From contig NZ_FOUI01000002.1 of the NCBI RefSeq assembly GCF_900114825.1, positions 62,001 to 126,000 of the forward strand: a stretch of 64,000 bases of DNA. The letters are read 5' to 3'. A model generated the notes under the pieces. That model was not told where the DNA came from and did no database searches. It saw nothing but the letters and a program-made list of their open reading frames with translations. Below, in pieces: positions 54,736 to 63,708 of the stretch. Every line of letters begins with the position of its first letter. Positions within the stretch are counted from its first letter, which is position 1. Made by a program: the position numbers and the translations under genes. This DNA is from Halopseudomonas yangmingensis (lineage in GTDB: Bacteria > Pseudomonadota > Gammaproteobacteria > Pseudomonadales > Pseudomonadaceae).

Positions 54736-55203
54736 ATGTTGCCACTGGGGCTGGTCGTACTGCTGGCGTGGATCCTGCTGCTGCTGCGCTTTCCGCGAAT
54801 CATGATTCCCGCCAGTCTCGGTGTATTGGCGGTAGCGCTGTTGCTGGCCGTATCGGTCGGGGTGAAGCAGTGGCTCGACAGCCGCCAACTGGCGCGGATC
54901 GATATACGCATCGAATATGCACCGCAGCAGTGCGAGTTTGGCAAGCCGCTGCTGGTGCGGATAGACAACCGCAGCGAGCGCACTGCACAGCGCATCAGTT
55001 GGCAATTGCTGGCCCGGCAACCGGGCTACAGCAGCAACCTGATCGATACCGGCAGCACCGATGCCGGCTGGGAAACCGATCGTGCGCTGGCGCCCGGTGA
55101 ACAATGGCAGCACTGTTTGCGTCTGCCGCGTTTGCGTAGCGGCTATCAACCCGCCGAACTTGAGTACCAGGCGCAGCGGGTTCGTGCCGTACTGGTGCGC
55201 TGA
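54736..55203 (+). CDS. Membrane-anchored protein of unknown function
   Basis: 155 residues. Two transmembrane helices occur near the N-terminus (about 4-18 and 24-42). A soluble, mostly beta domain follows (ARIDIRIEYAPQQCEFGKPL, ISWQLLARQPGYSSNLIDTG), probably periplasmic. Related Pseudomonas entries are sometimes called multidrug transporter without evidence. No function is assigned here. Confidence 0.75.
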   Translation: MLPLGLVVLLAWILLLLRFPRIMIPASLGVLAVALLLAVSVGVKQWLDSRQLARIDIRIEYAPQQCEFGKPLLVRIDNRSERTAQRISWQLLARQPGYSSNLIDTGSTDAGWETDRALAPGEQWQHCLRLPRLRSGYQPAELEYQAQRVRAVLVR

Positions 55204-55237
55204 TTTCATACAACAGATAAAACCATCAGGAGTTTTC

Positions 55238-56068
55238 ATGAGCCAACCCGTCGCCTTGATTACCGGCTGTTCCTCAGGGATCGGCAAGGCACTGGCCGAG
55301 GCCTTTCTGCAACAGGGTTACCAGGTGTGGGCTACCGCCCGGCGCCCGGACAGTCTGGCCGAGCTTGAGGCGCGCGGCGCGATTGCCGTGGCCCTGGATG
55401 TGAATGATCCGCAGCAGCTGGCTGCCTGCGCTGAGCGCCTGCGCCAGCAGGCCGGACGGCTGGATGTGCTGATCAACAATGCCGGCTACGGCGCCATGGG
55501 GCCGATACTGGATGCTGACCGCGAGACCCTGCTGCGCCAGTTCGACACCAATGTGTTCGCGCCGCTGCAGCTGGTGCGCGCCTGCGCCGACCTGCTGCGC
55601 AACGCCAAAGGCCTGGTGGTGAATATCGGCAGCGTCTCCGGCGTGACCACAACGCCCTTCTCCGGCGTGTATTGTGCCTCCAAGGCGGCCTTGCATGCCT
55701 TGTCCGATGCCCTGCGTCTGGAACTGCAGCCCTTCGGCATCCAGATCCTCACCGTACTGCCAGGGGCGATTGCTTCGGAATTCGGTAGCAATGCCAGCGC
55801 CGCCATCACCATGGCCGAGGACTCCTGGTTCAAACCCTGGGAAAAAGCGGTGCAGGCGCGCGCGCGCGCCTCACAGAATGCCAGCTCGACCCCGGCCAGC
55901 GAGTTTGCCGCAGAACTGCTGAAACATGTACGCAACCCGTCACGTCCGCCCGAGGTACTGATCGGCTCGGGCAGCCGGCGTCTGGTGGCACTCAAGCGCT
56001 GGCTGCCGACCAGGCTGGTAGACAGTCAACTGCGCAAGCGCTTCGGTCTGGATCGCAGCGCCAGCTAG
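55238..56068 (+). CDS. SDR-family oxidoreductase
   Basis: 276 residues from the ATG at 55238 (CAGGAG upstream). Classical SDR: ITGCSSGIGKALAEAF, NNAG in INNAGYGAMG, serine in IGSVSGV, YxxxK in YCASKAAL. It uses NAD(P)(H); the substrate is unknown. The C-terminal part is basic. Its stop codon overlaps the stop of the convergent dehydrogenase gene by 3 bases. Confidence 0.9.
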   Translation: MSQPVALITGCSSGIGKALAEAFLQQGYQVWATARRPDSLAELEARGAIAVALDVNDPQQLAACAERLRQQAGRLDVLINNAGYGAMGPILDADRETLLRQFDTNVFAPLQLVRACADLLRNAKGLVVNIGSVSGVTTTPFSGVYCASKAALHALSDALRLELQPFGIQILTVLPGAIASEFGSNASAAITMAEDSWFKPWEKAVQARARASQNASSTPASEFAAELLKHVRNPSRPPEVLIGSGSRRLVALKRWLPTRLVDSQLRKRFGLDRSAS

Positions 56069-57084
56069 TCGGCCAGTAATGCGGCTGCACGCCGCTCGGC
56101 AATCGCCAGTGGCGTGCGTGCCTCGGCCCGGCTTTCAACAAACAAATCGGTCAACCGTGGGCCGATCTGCATCACCTGCGCCGCTATCTCGCTGGCACTG
56201 CGGCCCTGCCAGCCGAGCGCCACATGCAACAAACCACCAGCGTTGATCACATAGTCCGGCGCATACAGAATGCCCCGCGCCAACAGGCGCTCGGCATCCG
56301 CGGCATGCTGTAACTGGTTGTTGGCTGCTCCGGCAACCACGGCGCAACGCAGGTTGTCGATGACCGTGGCGTCGAGCACCCCGCCCAGAGCACAGGGCGC
56401 GAAGATGTCGCAGGGTGCCTCGCTTACCGCAGCCGCCGCCAGCGCACGGATACCCAGTTCCTCAACCGCCAGTTGCACCCGGCCCTCGTCAATATCACCG
56501 GCCATCACCTCGGCACCCTCGGCCACCAGCATTTCTGCCAAGGCATAGCCGACACTACCCAGTCCCTGCAGCGCCACCCTGACACCGTTCAGCGACGCAC
56601 TGCCAAGACGTTCAGCCGCCGCTGCGCGAATCCCCTCAAGCACCCCCATGGCGGTCAGTGGCGACGGATCACCCGCCTGACTGGTTGCGGTGACATAGCG
56701 GGTCTGCTGTGCCACACAGTCCATGTCGGCACTGCCAGTGCCGCTGTCAACCGAGGTGATATAGCCGCCACGCAGCGACTCTATACAGCGCCCAAAGGCC
56801 TCGAACAGGCTGGCACGGTTGTCGATATGCGGGGCACGCAGGATCACCGCCTTGCCTCCACCAAAGGGCAAGCCAGCCAGCGCCGCCTTGTGGCTCATGC
56901 CCTGGGCCAAGCGCAGGGCATCCTGCAGGGCCTGATCAAAACTGGCGTAGGGTTGATAGCGGCAGCCGCCGAGCGCCGGCCCGAGCCGGGTACTGTGGAT
57001 CGCCACCAGCGCTTCCAGTCCACTGCGCTGGTCGGCGAACAGGTGTACCGACTGCATGCCGGCGGATTTCAGGGTTGTAAACAT
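56065..57084 (-). CDS. Leucine/Glu/Phe/Val-type amino-acid dehydrogenase
   Basis: 339 residues from the ATG at 57084, four bases behind GGAGG; an in-frame start at 57141 is less likely. Conserved features are RLGPALGGCRYQPYASFDQA, the catalytic lysine in GMSHKAALAGLPFGGGKAVI, and the NAD fold VALQGLGSVGYALAEML. ...VVAGAANNQL follows. It oxidatively deaminates branched-chain or aromatic amino acids; the glycine-rich GLPFGGGK type is that of leucine or valine dehydrogenase. Exact substrate cannot be read from the sequence. Confidence 0.88.
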   Translation of the reverse strand: MFTTLKSAGMQSVHLFADQRSGLEALVAIHSTRLGPALGGCRYQPYASFDQALQDALRLAQGMSHKAALAGLPFGGGKAVILRAPHIDNRASLFEAFGRCIESLRGGYITSVDSGTGSADMDCVAQQTRYVTATSQAGDPSPLTAMGVLEGIRAAAAERLGSASLNGVRVALQGLGSVGYALAEMLVAEGAEVMAGDIDEGRVQLAVEELGIRALAAAAVSEAPCDIFAPCALGGVLDATVIDNLRCAVVAGAANNQLQHAADAERLLARGILYAPDYVINAGGLLHVALGWQGRSASEIAAQVMQIGPRLTDLFVESRAEARTPLAIAERRAAALLAD

Positions 57085-57239
57085 GCATCCTCCACATCGA
57101 AAACCGGTAAACCTGCACCATGGCAGAGTCGCCACTGTCAAATCAGGATACAGACTGGGTAGCCGATCAGACAGTTGGGATTTGGCTATTTGGCGCTATT
57201 GCCGAATAATGCGATCCAGTTAAACACAGGAGATTCGCA

Positions 57240-58079
57240 ATGCGCTGGTTTGTTCCACTGTTCAGCATCATGCTGATGATAGGTTTCACCATACCGGATG
57301 CCGAAGCAAGGCGCATGGGTGGCGGCAAGAGCTTCGGCAGCGCTCCGGCGCAACAGGCACCCGCACAGCGCCAGCAGGCACCCCGGCAGCAGCCGACACG
57401 CCAGCAAACCCAGCCAGCCGCTGCCAATTCCGGCGCCAGTCGCTGGCTTGGCCCGCTGGCCGGTATTGCCGCCGGCGGCCTGCTCGCCAGCATGCTGTTC
57501 GGTGATGGCTTCGAGGGCATCCAACTGTTCGACATCCTGCTGTTCGGCCTGATTGCCTTTGTACTGTTCCGCTTGCTGCGCGGCCGTCGCCCGGCCATGC
57601 AGTCAGCCGTAGCGGGTGGCGCGCCGAGCGGTTACTGGCAACCTGAGCCGGCCATGCAGCGCACTGCCGAGCCGCTGATGACTGATGCGGCCAACGTGCC
57701 GGAGCAACCATCGTGGTTCGATCAGGAACGTTTTCTGGCCGCTGCCGAGGAGCATTTCTATACCCTGCAGCGTCACTGGCGCGACAACGACCGCGCCGGC
57801 ATGGCCGAGTATATGAGTGGTGAACTGCTGCAGGCCATGCTGCGCGAGCGCGACAGCAACCCGCCATCAGCCAGCGGCTTTGTCGAGCAGCTCAGTGTGC
57901 AGCTGGATGCTGTCGAGGAAGACAGTGCCGGCAATGCGGTCGCCAGCATCAGCTTCCGCGGACTGGATCATGATGAAGCCGGCGACACCGGGCAATGGTT
58001 CGAGGAGAGCTGGCGGCTTGAGCGCGATGCCGGCGACAACCAGCCGTGGATCATCACCGGGATTCGCCAGAACGGCTAG
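57240..58079 (+). CDS. Tim44-like domain protein
   Basis: 279 residues. A signal peptide or first membrane helix (about 1-20) precedes a Gln/Pro/Ala-rich linker (about 30-65, repeated QQAPxQRQQ). A Gly/Ala hydrophobic segment and another helix follow (about 68-115, FDILLFGLIAFVLFRLLRG). A C-terminal Tim44-like domain (about 150-275) has FDQERFLAAAEEHFYTLQRH and the closing WIITGIRQNG. Bacterial Tim44-like proteins (TipA) have been tied to membrane-protein biogenesis in other bacteria; role here unknown. Confidence 0.85.
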   Translation: MRWFVPLFSIMLMIGFTIPDAEARRMGGGKSFGSAPAQQAPAQRQQAPRQQPTRQQTQPAAANSGASRWLGPLAGIAAGGLLASMLFGDGFEGIQLFDILLFGLIAFVLFRLLRGRRPAMQSAVAGGAPSGYWQPEPAMQRTAEPLMTDAANVPEQPSWFDQERFLAAAEEHFYTLQRHWRDNDRAGMAEYMSGELLQAMLRERDSNPPSASGFVEQLSVQLDAVEEDSAGNAVASISFRGLDHDEAGDTGQWFEESWRLERDAGDNQPWIITGIRQNG

Positions 58080-58092
58080 CCCCGCAGGTATT

Positions 58093-58128
58093 TCCATACG
58101 GCCTTGACTGGAGCCGAGGCCGTATGGA
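58093..58128. terminator. Bidirectional hairpin between Tim44-like gene and roxR
   Basis: TCCATACGGCC / GGCCGTATGGA, 11-bp perfect arms with a 14-nt loop and A/T-rich flanks, between convergent genes. Confidence 0.8.
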
Positions 58129-58135
58129 TTTCCCG

Positions 58136-58690
58136 TCAGCGCCTCACCGGGCGTTTTTGCAATTTGCGTTGCAGGGTCCGGCGGTGCATGCCAAGGGCGC
58201 GGGCGGTGGCAGAAATGTTGCCGTCGTGCTCCGAGAGCACCCTCTGGATGTGCTCCCACTGCAGACGGTCCACAGACATAGGGTGCTCAGGCACCAGGTT
58301 TTCCGGATCAGCCTGTTCTGACAGCAAGGCCGTCAGCACATCATCGGCGTCCGCCGGCTTGCACAGGTAGTTACAGGCTCCCCGCTTGATCGCCTCGACG
58401 GCCGTGGCAATACTCGAGTAACCGGTCAGGATCAGCACCCTGAGATCCGGATACAGTTCCAGCAGGCGTGGTAGCAGCACCAACCCCGAGTCCCCCTCCA
58501 TCTTCAGGTCAAGCACCGCGTAATCCGGCGTTTCGCAGGCAGCTACGCGCATTGCTTCGTCAGCATCGCTGGCCGTTACCACACGTACACCGCGTCGGGT
58601 CAAAGAGCGCGCCATAACCCGGGTAAAGGTTTCATCGTCATCCACCAGCATGATCAGCGGCTGGTCGTCCAGCCCGAGTTCGTCGCTCAT
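58136..58690 (-). CDS. roxR: Redox response regulator RoxR (RegA/PrrA family)
   Basis: 184 residues. The receiver domain has LIMLVDDDETFTRVMARSLT, phospho-acceptor Asp in YAVLDLKMEGDSG, and Lys in YLCKPADA. The short C-terminal domain is a Fis-type helix-turn-helix, HDGNISATARALGMHRRTLQ. This is the RegA/PrrA/ActR architecture. In Pseudomonas RoxR, as recalled, controls respiratory genes such as the cyanide-insensitive oxidase. It overlaps roxS by 4 bp. Confidence 0.93.
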   Translation of the reverse strand: MSDELGLDDQPLIMLVDDDETFTRVMARSLTRRGVRVVTASDADEAMRVAACETPDYAVLDLKMEGDSGLVLLPRLLELYPDLRVLILTGYSSIATAVEAIKRGACNYLCKPADADDVLTALLSEQADPENLVPEHPMSVDRLQWEHIQRVLSEHDGNISATARALGMHRRTLQRKLQKRPVRR

Positions 58691-59967
58691 GGTTGTTGCT
58701 CCTGTGCAATCGGCAGCAACACTTCGGTCAGAGTGCCCCCACCGTCCTGATTATAGAGTTTGACGCTGCCACCGAGCCGCTGCACCGCCGCCTGACTGAG
58801 GAACAATCCCAAACCAAAGCCCTTCTTGCCCTTGGTTGTGAGGAATGGCGAGCCGATCTGCTCGGCTATATGCAATGGCACACCAGGGCCATGGTCGCGA
58901 ATATTCAGACGAATCTGTTTGGCATCCCAACTCAGGCGCACCTGCAGGTCATCCGGACAGGCATCTGCTGCATTATTCAACAGGTTGAGCACAGATTGAC
59001 CCAGTTCCGGGCTAGCCATCACCAGCGGCGCCTCATCCTCCTGCATTGGCTGGAGTGTCCAGCTTACCTCCGGACGCATCAATTGCCAGCGCTCCAGCAA
59101 CTCGTGCAGCCAGTTGTCCACCGGCTCCACATGACGCGATCCGCTGCGGCTGATCTCGGCGCTGCGCACCATTTGCTGCAGGGTGTCACGACAGAGTTTG
59201 ACCTGCTCCTGCAGCAGTTCCAAGTCTTCCTGGATATTCGGATCCGAGCAATCGCAGCGCAAGTCCTTGAGCAAAACACTCATGGTAGATAACGGCGTGG
59301 ACATCTCGTGCGCAGCGCCGGCGGCGACACTAGCGATCCCCAGTAACTGGGCATCTCGCAGACTTTGTTCGCGGCGCTCGGCTAAACGCTGGGCGTTCTG
59401 TCGCAGGGCGTCGGCCATACGTGCGACAAACAGGCTGATCAACGCTGCACCCATGACAAAATTCAACCAGGCACCCACCACCCTGAGGTTGCCAAACTCA
59501 CCGAAGAGTACCAGTTCAAATACCTGCATTGGTGTGTAGAACAGCAATACCAGCGTACAGAGAATCACCGACAAGCTGGACAGCACCAGTGTATAGCGCC
59601 AGTTCAGGGTGGCGGCGGCAATGGTCAGAGGCACCAGATAGTAGGACAGGAAAGGGTTTCCCGGACCGCCGCTGTAAAACAGCAATACGCTGTGGATCAG
59701 CATATCGAAGAACAGTTGGCCGGCATATTCCAGATTGGTCACCGGCCAGTCACGCGACAGCCTCAGCAGCGTAAGCACCGTGACCAGCATGGAGCAACCC
59801 AGGGCACTCACCAGCGCCGTCCAATCCATTATGAACAGACCACTGTAATACGCAGCAGAAACCGACAGGGTTTGTGCCAGCAGAACCAGCATGCGGATCA
59901 CGATCAAACGCCAGAGGTTCTGCCGTGATGGGGACAGGGCCAGCGAATTTGGACTCATTGAGAGCAT
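58687..59967 (-). CDS. roxS: Redox sensor histidine kinase RoxS (RegB/PrrB family)
   Basis: 426 residues from the ATG at 59967; MSPN at 59958 is an alternative, and the longer open frame to 60366 has no family support. It has six transmembrane helices in residues 1-190, with the quinone-binding loop GGPGNPF of RegB sensors. The H-box is AAGAAHEMSTPLSTM. The helix after it keeps the redox cysteine position (EQVKLCRDTLQQM) known from RegB. The ATPase domain has NLLNNAADA, DHGPGVP and GKKGFGLGLFL. It senses quinone redox state or cyanide-type respiratory stress and phosphorylates RoxR. Confidence 0.92.
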   Translation of the reverse strand: MLSMSPNSLALSPSRQNLWRLIVIRMLVLLAQTLSVSAAYYSGLFIMDWTALVSALGCSMLVTVLTLLRLSRDWPVTNLEYAGQLFFDMLIHSVLLFYSGGPGNPFLSYYLVPLTIAAATLNWRYTLVLSSLSVILCTLVLLFYTPMQVFELVLFGEFGNLRVVGAWLNFVMGAALISLFVARMADALRQNAQRLAERREQSLRDAQLLGIASVAAGAAHEMSTPLSTMSVLLKDLRCDCSDPNIQEDLELLQEQVKLCRDTLQQMVRSAEISRSGSRHVEPVDNWLHELLERWQLMRPEVSWTLQPMQEDEAPLVMASPELGQSVLNLLNNAADACPDDLQVRLSWDAKQIRLNIRDHGPGVPLHIAEQIGSPFLTTKGKKGFGLGLFLSQAAVQRLGGSVKLYNQDGGGTLTEVLLPIAQEQQP

Positions 59968-60075
59968 TGCCAAGTGTTGGTGCTCCAGTATAAATAGCTG
60001 GGGGAATTCCCCTGTGCGGCACAAGGTCGCATATTCTCTCATTACTGCCATCCGGCTTCCAGCGAGGATCACCGC

Positions 60076-60783
60076 ATGTTCCGACTCATCCATCTCCCGG
60101 GGCTGCTGCTGTGCCTGAGCCTGGCCTCGCCGGTCAGTGCCAATACTTCCAGCGACCCGCTCAATCGCGTGTCCTTGCGTGCAGAGGCGCAGCAGTCGGT
60201 GAATCAGGACCAGCTTCGTGTAGTGCTGTTCCATGAGGCAAAGGACAGCGATCCGGCACGTCTGGCCGCTGCCGTATCGGAGCGGCTCAACCGCGCCCTT
60301 GAACAGGCCCGCGCCACAGGCGGTATTCGCGTCAGCAGTGGCAACAGGCGCAGCCAACCCATCCATGATGACAAGCGCAAACAGATCATTGCCTGGCGTG
60401 AGCGGGCTGAACTGATTCTGGAGGGAACCGATTTTGCGGCACTGTCGAGCCTGACCGGCCAGCTACTCGCGGATCTGAGCCTGGCCGACATGCAGTTCTC
60501 TCTATCCACATCACAGCGCCAGCAGACTGAGGACCAACTGATAGGGGAAGCTATTCGGGCTTTCCAGCAGCGCGCCAAACTGGCCAGTGAAGCGCTGGGG
60601 GGGAACGGCTACCGACTGGTCAACCTGAACCTGAACACCCAGTTTTCGCAACCCCCCTTCATGCCACGCGCACTTAAAATGAGCAGTGCCATGGATATGG
60701 AGACGGCTGCCCCGCAACTGGAGGCCGGGCAGTCCGATGTAGTGGTCAGCGCCGACGGGGTTATCGAAGTCATCATGCCCTGA
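60076..60783 (+). CDS. SIMPL-domain (DUF541) periplasmic protein
   Basis: 235 residues with a signal peptide ending near VSA (residue 22). The SIMPL domain spans nearly the whole mature protein: RVSLRAEAQQSVNQDQLRVV near the start, IIAWRERAELILEGTDFAAL in the middle, and VVVSADGVIEVIMP at the end. SIMPL proteins are exported and implicated in stress or interaction roles, with no fixed enzymatic activity. It is divergent from roxS and convergent with the CbiM-like gene. Confidence 0.88.
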   Translation: MFRLIHLPGLLLCLSLASPVSANTSSDPLNRVSLRAEAQQSVNQDQLRVVLFHEAKDSDPARLAAAVSERLNRALEQARATGGIRVSSGNRRSQPIHDDKRKQIIAWRERAELILEGTDFAALSSLTGQLLADLSLADMQFSLSTSQRQQTEDQLIGEAIRAFQQRAKLASEALGGNGYRLVNLNLNTQFSQPPFMPRALKMSSAMDMETAAPQLEAGQSDVVVSADGVIEVIMP

Positions 60784-60788
60784 GCCGC

Positions 60789-61478
60789 TCAGTCATCCGC
60801 CGGATCCTGATCCAGCGGTGCCTGAAGGTAGCGATCAGCAGCAAAGGTCGCTACCCAGTGGGGGCAGTACACCACCAGGCCGGTAATCAGGGTGCCGTTG
60901 ATAAAGGCCTCGGGAAACATGACCAGCAACGCATAGCCAACCAGTTCAATCACCGAGGGCAGCACCTCCAGGGCACCGCTGCCCGACAAAAGCAACAACC
61001 CGACCAGCAGGCAACCGGCGGCAGCCAGGCCGGCAGCCAGAAAACCGCTGATAAAGATATACAGAAACAAATTGCGTGGCTGCAGTCGCTCCAGTGCGTG
61101 ATGAATGCCCATGCAGACAACAACCGGTACGGCGATACGCAGCAGACCATTGATCCCCATACCCGCCAGCGTATCCAATCCCAGCAACCACAAGACCGCC
61201 TGCGCCAGTGCTGCAGCCAGGATCGCCAGCGGCCAGTCCAGCAGCAAGGCCACTGCCGTCACCCCGAGAAAATGAAAGGTCAGCCCGTTATCAAACTGGT
61301 GCCTGACCAGCCAGAGCATTACCAGCATGAAGGCGCTGCCGAACAACACGTGCTGGCGACGGCTGTCTGCCAGCAACTCGAGCCAGGGCGTACGCCACAC
61401 CGCCAGCAGCAGCATCGACAGATAGAGCAGCCAGGCAACAGAAAGGACTACAGGAGAGAACAACAGAGCTGACAGCAT
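60789..61478 (-). CDS. CbiM-like energy-coupling-factor permease component
   Basis: 229 residues, six to seven hydrophobic helices. The conserved FLGVTAVALLLDWPLAILAA region and a central GINGLLRIAVPVVVCMGIHH match CbiM-type substrate-binding permeases, but the N-terminal MHI of classical CbiM is absent. No CbiQ or CbiO partners are nearby, so it either shares an energising module encoded elsewhere or works alone. The substrate is possibly a metal ion; not determined. Confidence 0.75.
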   Translation of the reverse strand: MLSALLFSPVVLSVAWLLYLSMLLLAVWRTPWLELLADSRRQHVLFGSAFMLVMLWLVRHQFDNGLTFHFLGVTAVALLLDWPLAILAAALAQAVLWLLGLDTLAGMGINGLLRIAVPVVVCMGIHHALERLQPRNLFLYIFISGFLAAGLAAAGCLLVGLLLLSGSGALEVLPSVIELVGYALLVMFPEAFINGTLITGLVVYCPHWVATFAADRYLQAPLDQDPADD

Positions 61479-61550
61479 CCAGGGATCGCCTCACCAAAAC
61501 AGGTGTCGATTGTGCCAGTCAACGCGGGGAAATGTGAACACAGAAAGGGA

Positions 61551-61626
61551 TGGTGGGTCGTGTAGGATTCGAACCTACGACCAATTGGTTAAAAGCCAAC
61601 TGCTCTACCGACTGAGCTAACGACCC
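61551..61626 (-). tRNA. tRNA-Lys (anticodon TTT)
   Basis: 76 nt, minus strand, with encoded CCA. Acceptor GGGTCGT / ACGACCC; anticodon loop CTTTTAA gives TTT. It is last of the three-tRNA minus-strand cluster. Confidence 0.96.
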
Positions 61627-61641
61627 ATATGCCCAAAAAAA

Positions 61642-61718
61642 TGGTCGGGGTAGGGGGATTCGAACTCCCGACATCCTGCTCCCAAAGCAGGCGCGCTACC
61701 AGGCTGCGCTATACCCCG
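61642..61718 (-). tRNA. tRNA-Pro (anticodon TGG)
   Basis: 77 nt, minus strand, with encoded CCA. Acceptor CGGGGTA / TACCCCG; anticodon loop TTTGGGA gives TGG. It is 15 bp from tRNA-Lys. Confidence 0.96.
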
Positions 61719-61731
61719 ATGTTCCGCAAGT

Positions 61732-61807
61732 TGGCTCCGCGACCAGGACTCGAACCTGGGACCCAATGATTAACAGTCATTTGCTCTACCGACTGAGCTA
61801 TCGCGGA
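61732..61807 (-). tRNA. tRNA-Asn (anticodon GTT)
   Basis: 76 nt, minus strand, with encoded CCA. Acceptor TCCGCGA / TCGCGGA; anticodon loop CTGTTAA gives GTT. It is first of the cluster and 13 bp from tRNA-Pro, so the three are probably one transcript. Confidence 0.96.
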
Positions 61808-61927
61808 ATTACCTTGAAAACGCCTCAACAGTCTTGCTTTGCCCTGTCGAGGCGCGCCATTTTACCGGTACGACGTCCAGTGTCAAGCCCTTTGCCGGGC
61901 TTTGTCGGCCATCCCTTGCTGAAAACA

Positions 61928-61953
61928 CAGAGCCCGCCATATGGCGGGCTCTG
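61928..61953 (-). terminator. Terminator hairpin after pckA
   Basis: Perfect 26-bp palindrome CAGAGCCCGCCAT / ATGGCGGGCTCTG just beyond the pckA stop on the minus strand; the tail has Ts (TGTTTTC). Confidence 0.85.
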
Positions 61954-61973
61954 AATACTGCAACAACGCCGGA

Positions 61974-63515
61974 TCAGAGTTGCGGGCCGGCCGCCACAAT
62001 AGCCTCAGAAACCTGAAACTTCTTGAAGTTTTCGATGAACTTGGCGGCCAGTTCACGGGCTGCGGCATCGTACTCGGCCTTGTCAGCCCAGGTGTTGCGC
62101 GGATTCAGCAGCACGGTATCAACACCCGGTACCGCCTTGGGCACATCCAGATTGATCACCGACAGATGCTCGGTCTCGGTACCGATCAGCGCACCGGACT
62201 GGATGGCGGCGATAATGCCACGGGTGGTCGGGATGCTGAAGCGGCTGCCAGTGCCGTAGGGACCGCCAGTCCAGCCGGTGTTGACCAGATAAACCTTGCT
62301 ACCGAAGGCATTGATGCGCTTGATCAGCAGCTCGGCGTACTCGCCTGCCGGACGCGGGAAGAAAGGCGCGCCGAAACAGGTGGAGAAGGTCGACTTGATA
62401 CCGCCGCCCGAACCCATCTCGGTGGAACCGACCAGCGCCGTGTAACCGGAGAGGAAGTGGTAGGCTGCCTGCTCGTTGTTGAGGATTGACACCGGCGGCA
62501 GTACGCCAGTCAGGTCGCAGGTCAGGAAGATGATCGCGTTCGGCTCGCCGGCACGGTTCTCCAGCACCCGCTTCTCGACGTGGGCCAGCGGGTAGGCGGC
62601 ACGGGTATTCTGGGTCAGGCTGACATCGGCATAGTCGGCAACACGGGTTTCCGGGTCGATGATGACGTTCTCGATGATCGAGCCGAACTTGATGGCCTTC
62701 CAGATCACCGGCTCGTTTTTCTCGGACAGGTCGATGCACTTGGCATAGCAGCCGCCTTCGATGTTGAACACGCTGCCGGTGGCCCAGCCGTGCTCGTCAT
62801 CACCGATCAGGTTGCGCGCCGGGTCGGCCGACAGCGTGGTCTTGCCGGTACCCGACAGACCGAAGAACAGCGTGGTATCGCCATTGTCGCCAACGTTGGC
62901 GGCGCAGTGCATCGGCAGTACGTCTTTGGCTGGCAGCAGGAAGTTCTGCACCGAAAACATCGCCTTCTTCATTTCACCGGCATACTGCATGCCCGCCAAC
63001 AGCACCTTGCGCTGGGCGAAGTTGATGATCACGCAGCCATCGCTGTTGGTGCCGTCGCGCGCCGGATCACAAACGAAATAAGGGGCATTCATGATCTGCC
63101 AGTGTCCCTTGGACGCCGGGTTGTACTGTTCCGGGTTGATGAACAGGGTACGGCCGAACAGGTTGTGCCAGGCGGTTTCAGTGGTCATGACTACCGGCAG
63201 GTAGTGCTCCGGGTCGGCGCCTACATGCACGTGCGAGACGAAGCTCTCGCGATCCGAAATGTACTGGGCAACGCGGGCCCACAGGGCATCGAACTTGTCA
63301 GCCGGGAACGGGCGGTTGATGTTGCCCCAGGCGATTTGTTCCTGAGTACTGGGCTCCTCGACGATAAAGCGGTCCATCGGTGAGCGGCCGGTACGGGCGC
63401 CGGTCTTGACCACCAGTGCTCCATTGTCGGCGAGCTGGCCTTCGTTGCGCTGGACAGCCAGCTCGATCAGGTGGGCGATGCTCAGGTCGGAATACACGGC
63501 AGTTGCTTGCGTCAT
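61974..63515 (-). CDS. pckA: Phosphoenolpyruvate carboxykinase (ATP)
   Basis: Gluconeogenic enzyme converting oxaloacetate to PEP with ATP. It has 513 residues from the ATG at 63515 ([12 protein letters not shown]), the length I recall for Pseudomonas; the frame to 63668 is an upstream extension. Kinase-1a motif [14 protein letters not shown], metal-binding LIGDDEHGW, substrate-site [10 protein letters not shown], and the C-terminal [12 protein letters not shown] are intact. hslO lies upstream on the same strand. Confidence 0.97.
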   Translation of the reverse strand: MTQATAVYSDLSIAHLIELAVQRNEGQLADNGALVVKTGARTGRSPMDRFIVEEPSTQEQIAWGNINRPFPADKFDALWARVAQYISDRESFVSHVHVGADPEHYLPVVMTTETAWHNLFGRTLFINPEQYNPASKGHWQIMNAPYFVCDPARDGTNSDGCVIINFAQRKVLLAGMQYAGEMKKAMFSVQNFLLPAKDVLPMHCAANVGDNGDTTLFFGLSGTGKTTLSADPARNLIGDDEHGWATGSVFNIEGGCYAKCIDLSEKNEPVIWKAIKFGSIIENVIIDPETRVADYADVSLTQNTRAAYPLAHVEKRVLENRAGEPNAIIFLTCDLTGVLPPVSILNNEQAAYHFLSGYTALVGSTEMGSGGGIKSTFSTCFGAPFFPRPAGEYAELLIKRINAFGSKVYLVNTGWTGGPYGTGSRFSIPTTRGIIAAIQSGALIGTETEHLSVINLDVPKAVPGVDTVLLNPRNTWADKAEYDAAARELAAKFIENFKKFQVSEAIVAAGPQL

Positions 63516-63708
63516 CAAACGTTCCTCTTCGGCTTGGCCGAAATCTCCTAACAACCGGTGGCGCAAGCCCCGGCATGGCGGGTTCAACGGGTCGGATTCA
63601 GCGCTGGCATAGCGCACAGGCGCGACATTATGCCAAAAAAAAGTCAAGGGTGCTAAATCCGGATGCACCGCATTCTCGATTAGACCGATAGTCCAGCTCT
63701 ATGAGCAG

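Noticed and set aside
61551-61807. tRNA cluster as a second island border
   Set aside because: Flanking genes (CbiM-like and pckA) are chromosomal in character and no integrase or repeated tRNA end is nearby.
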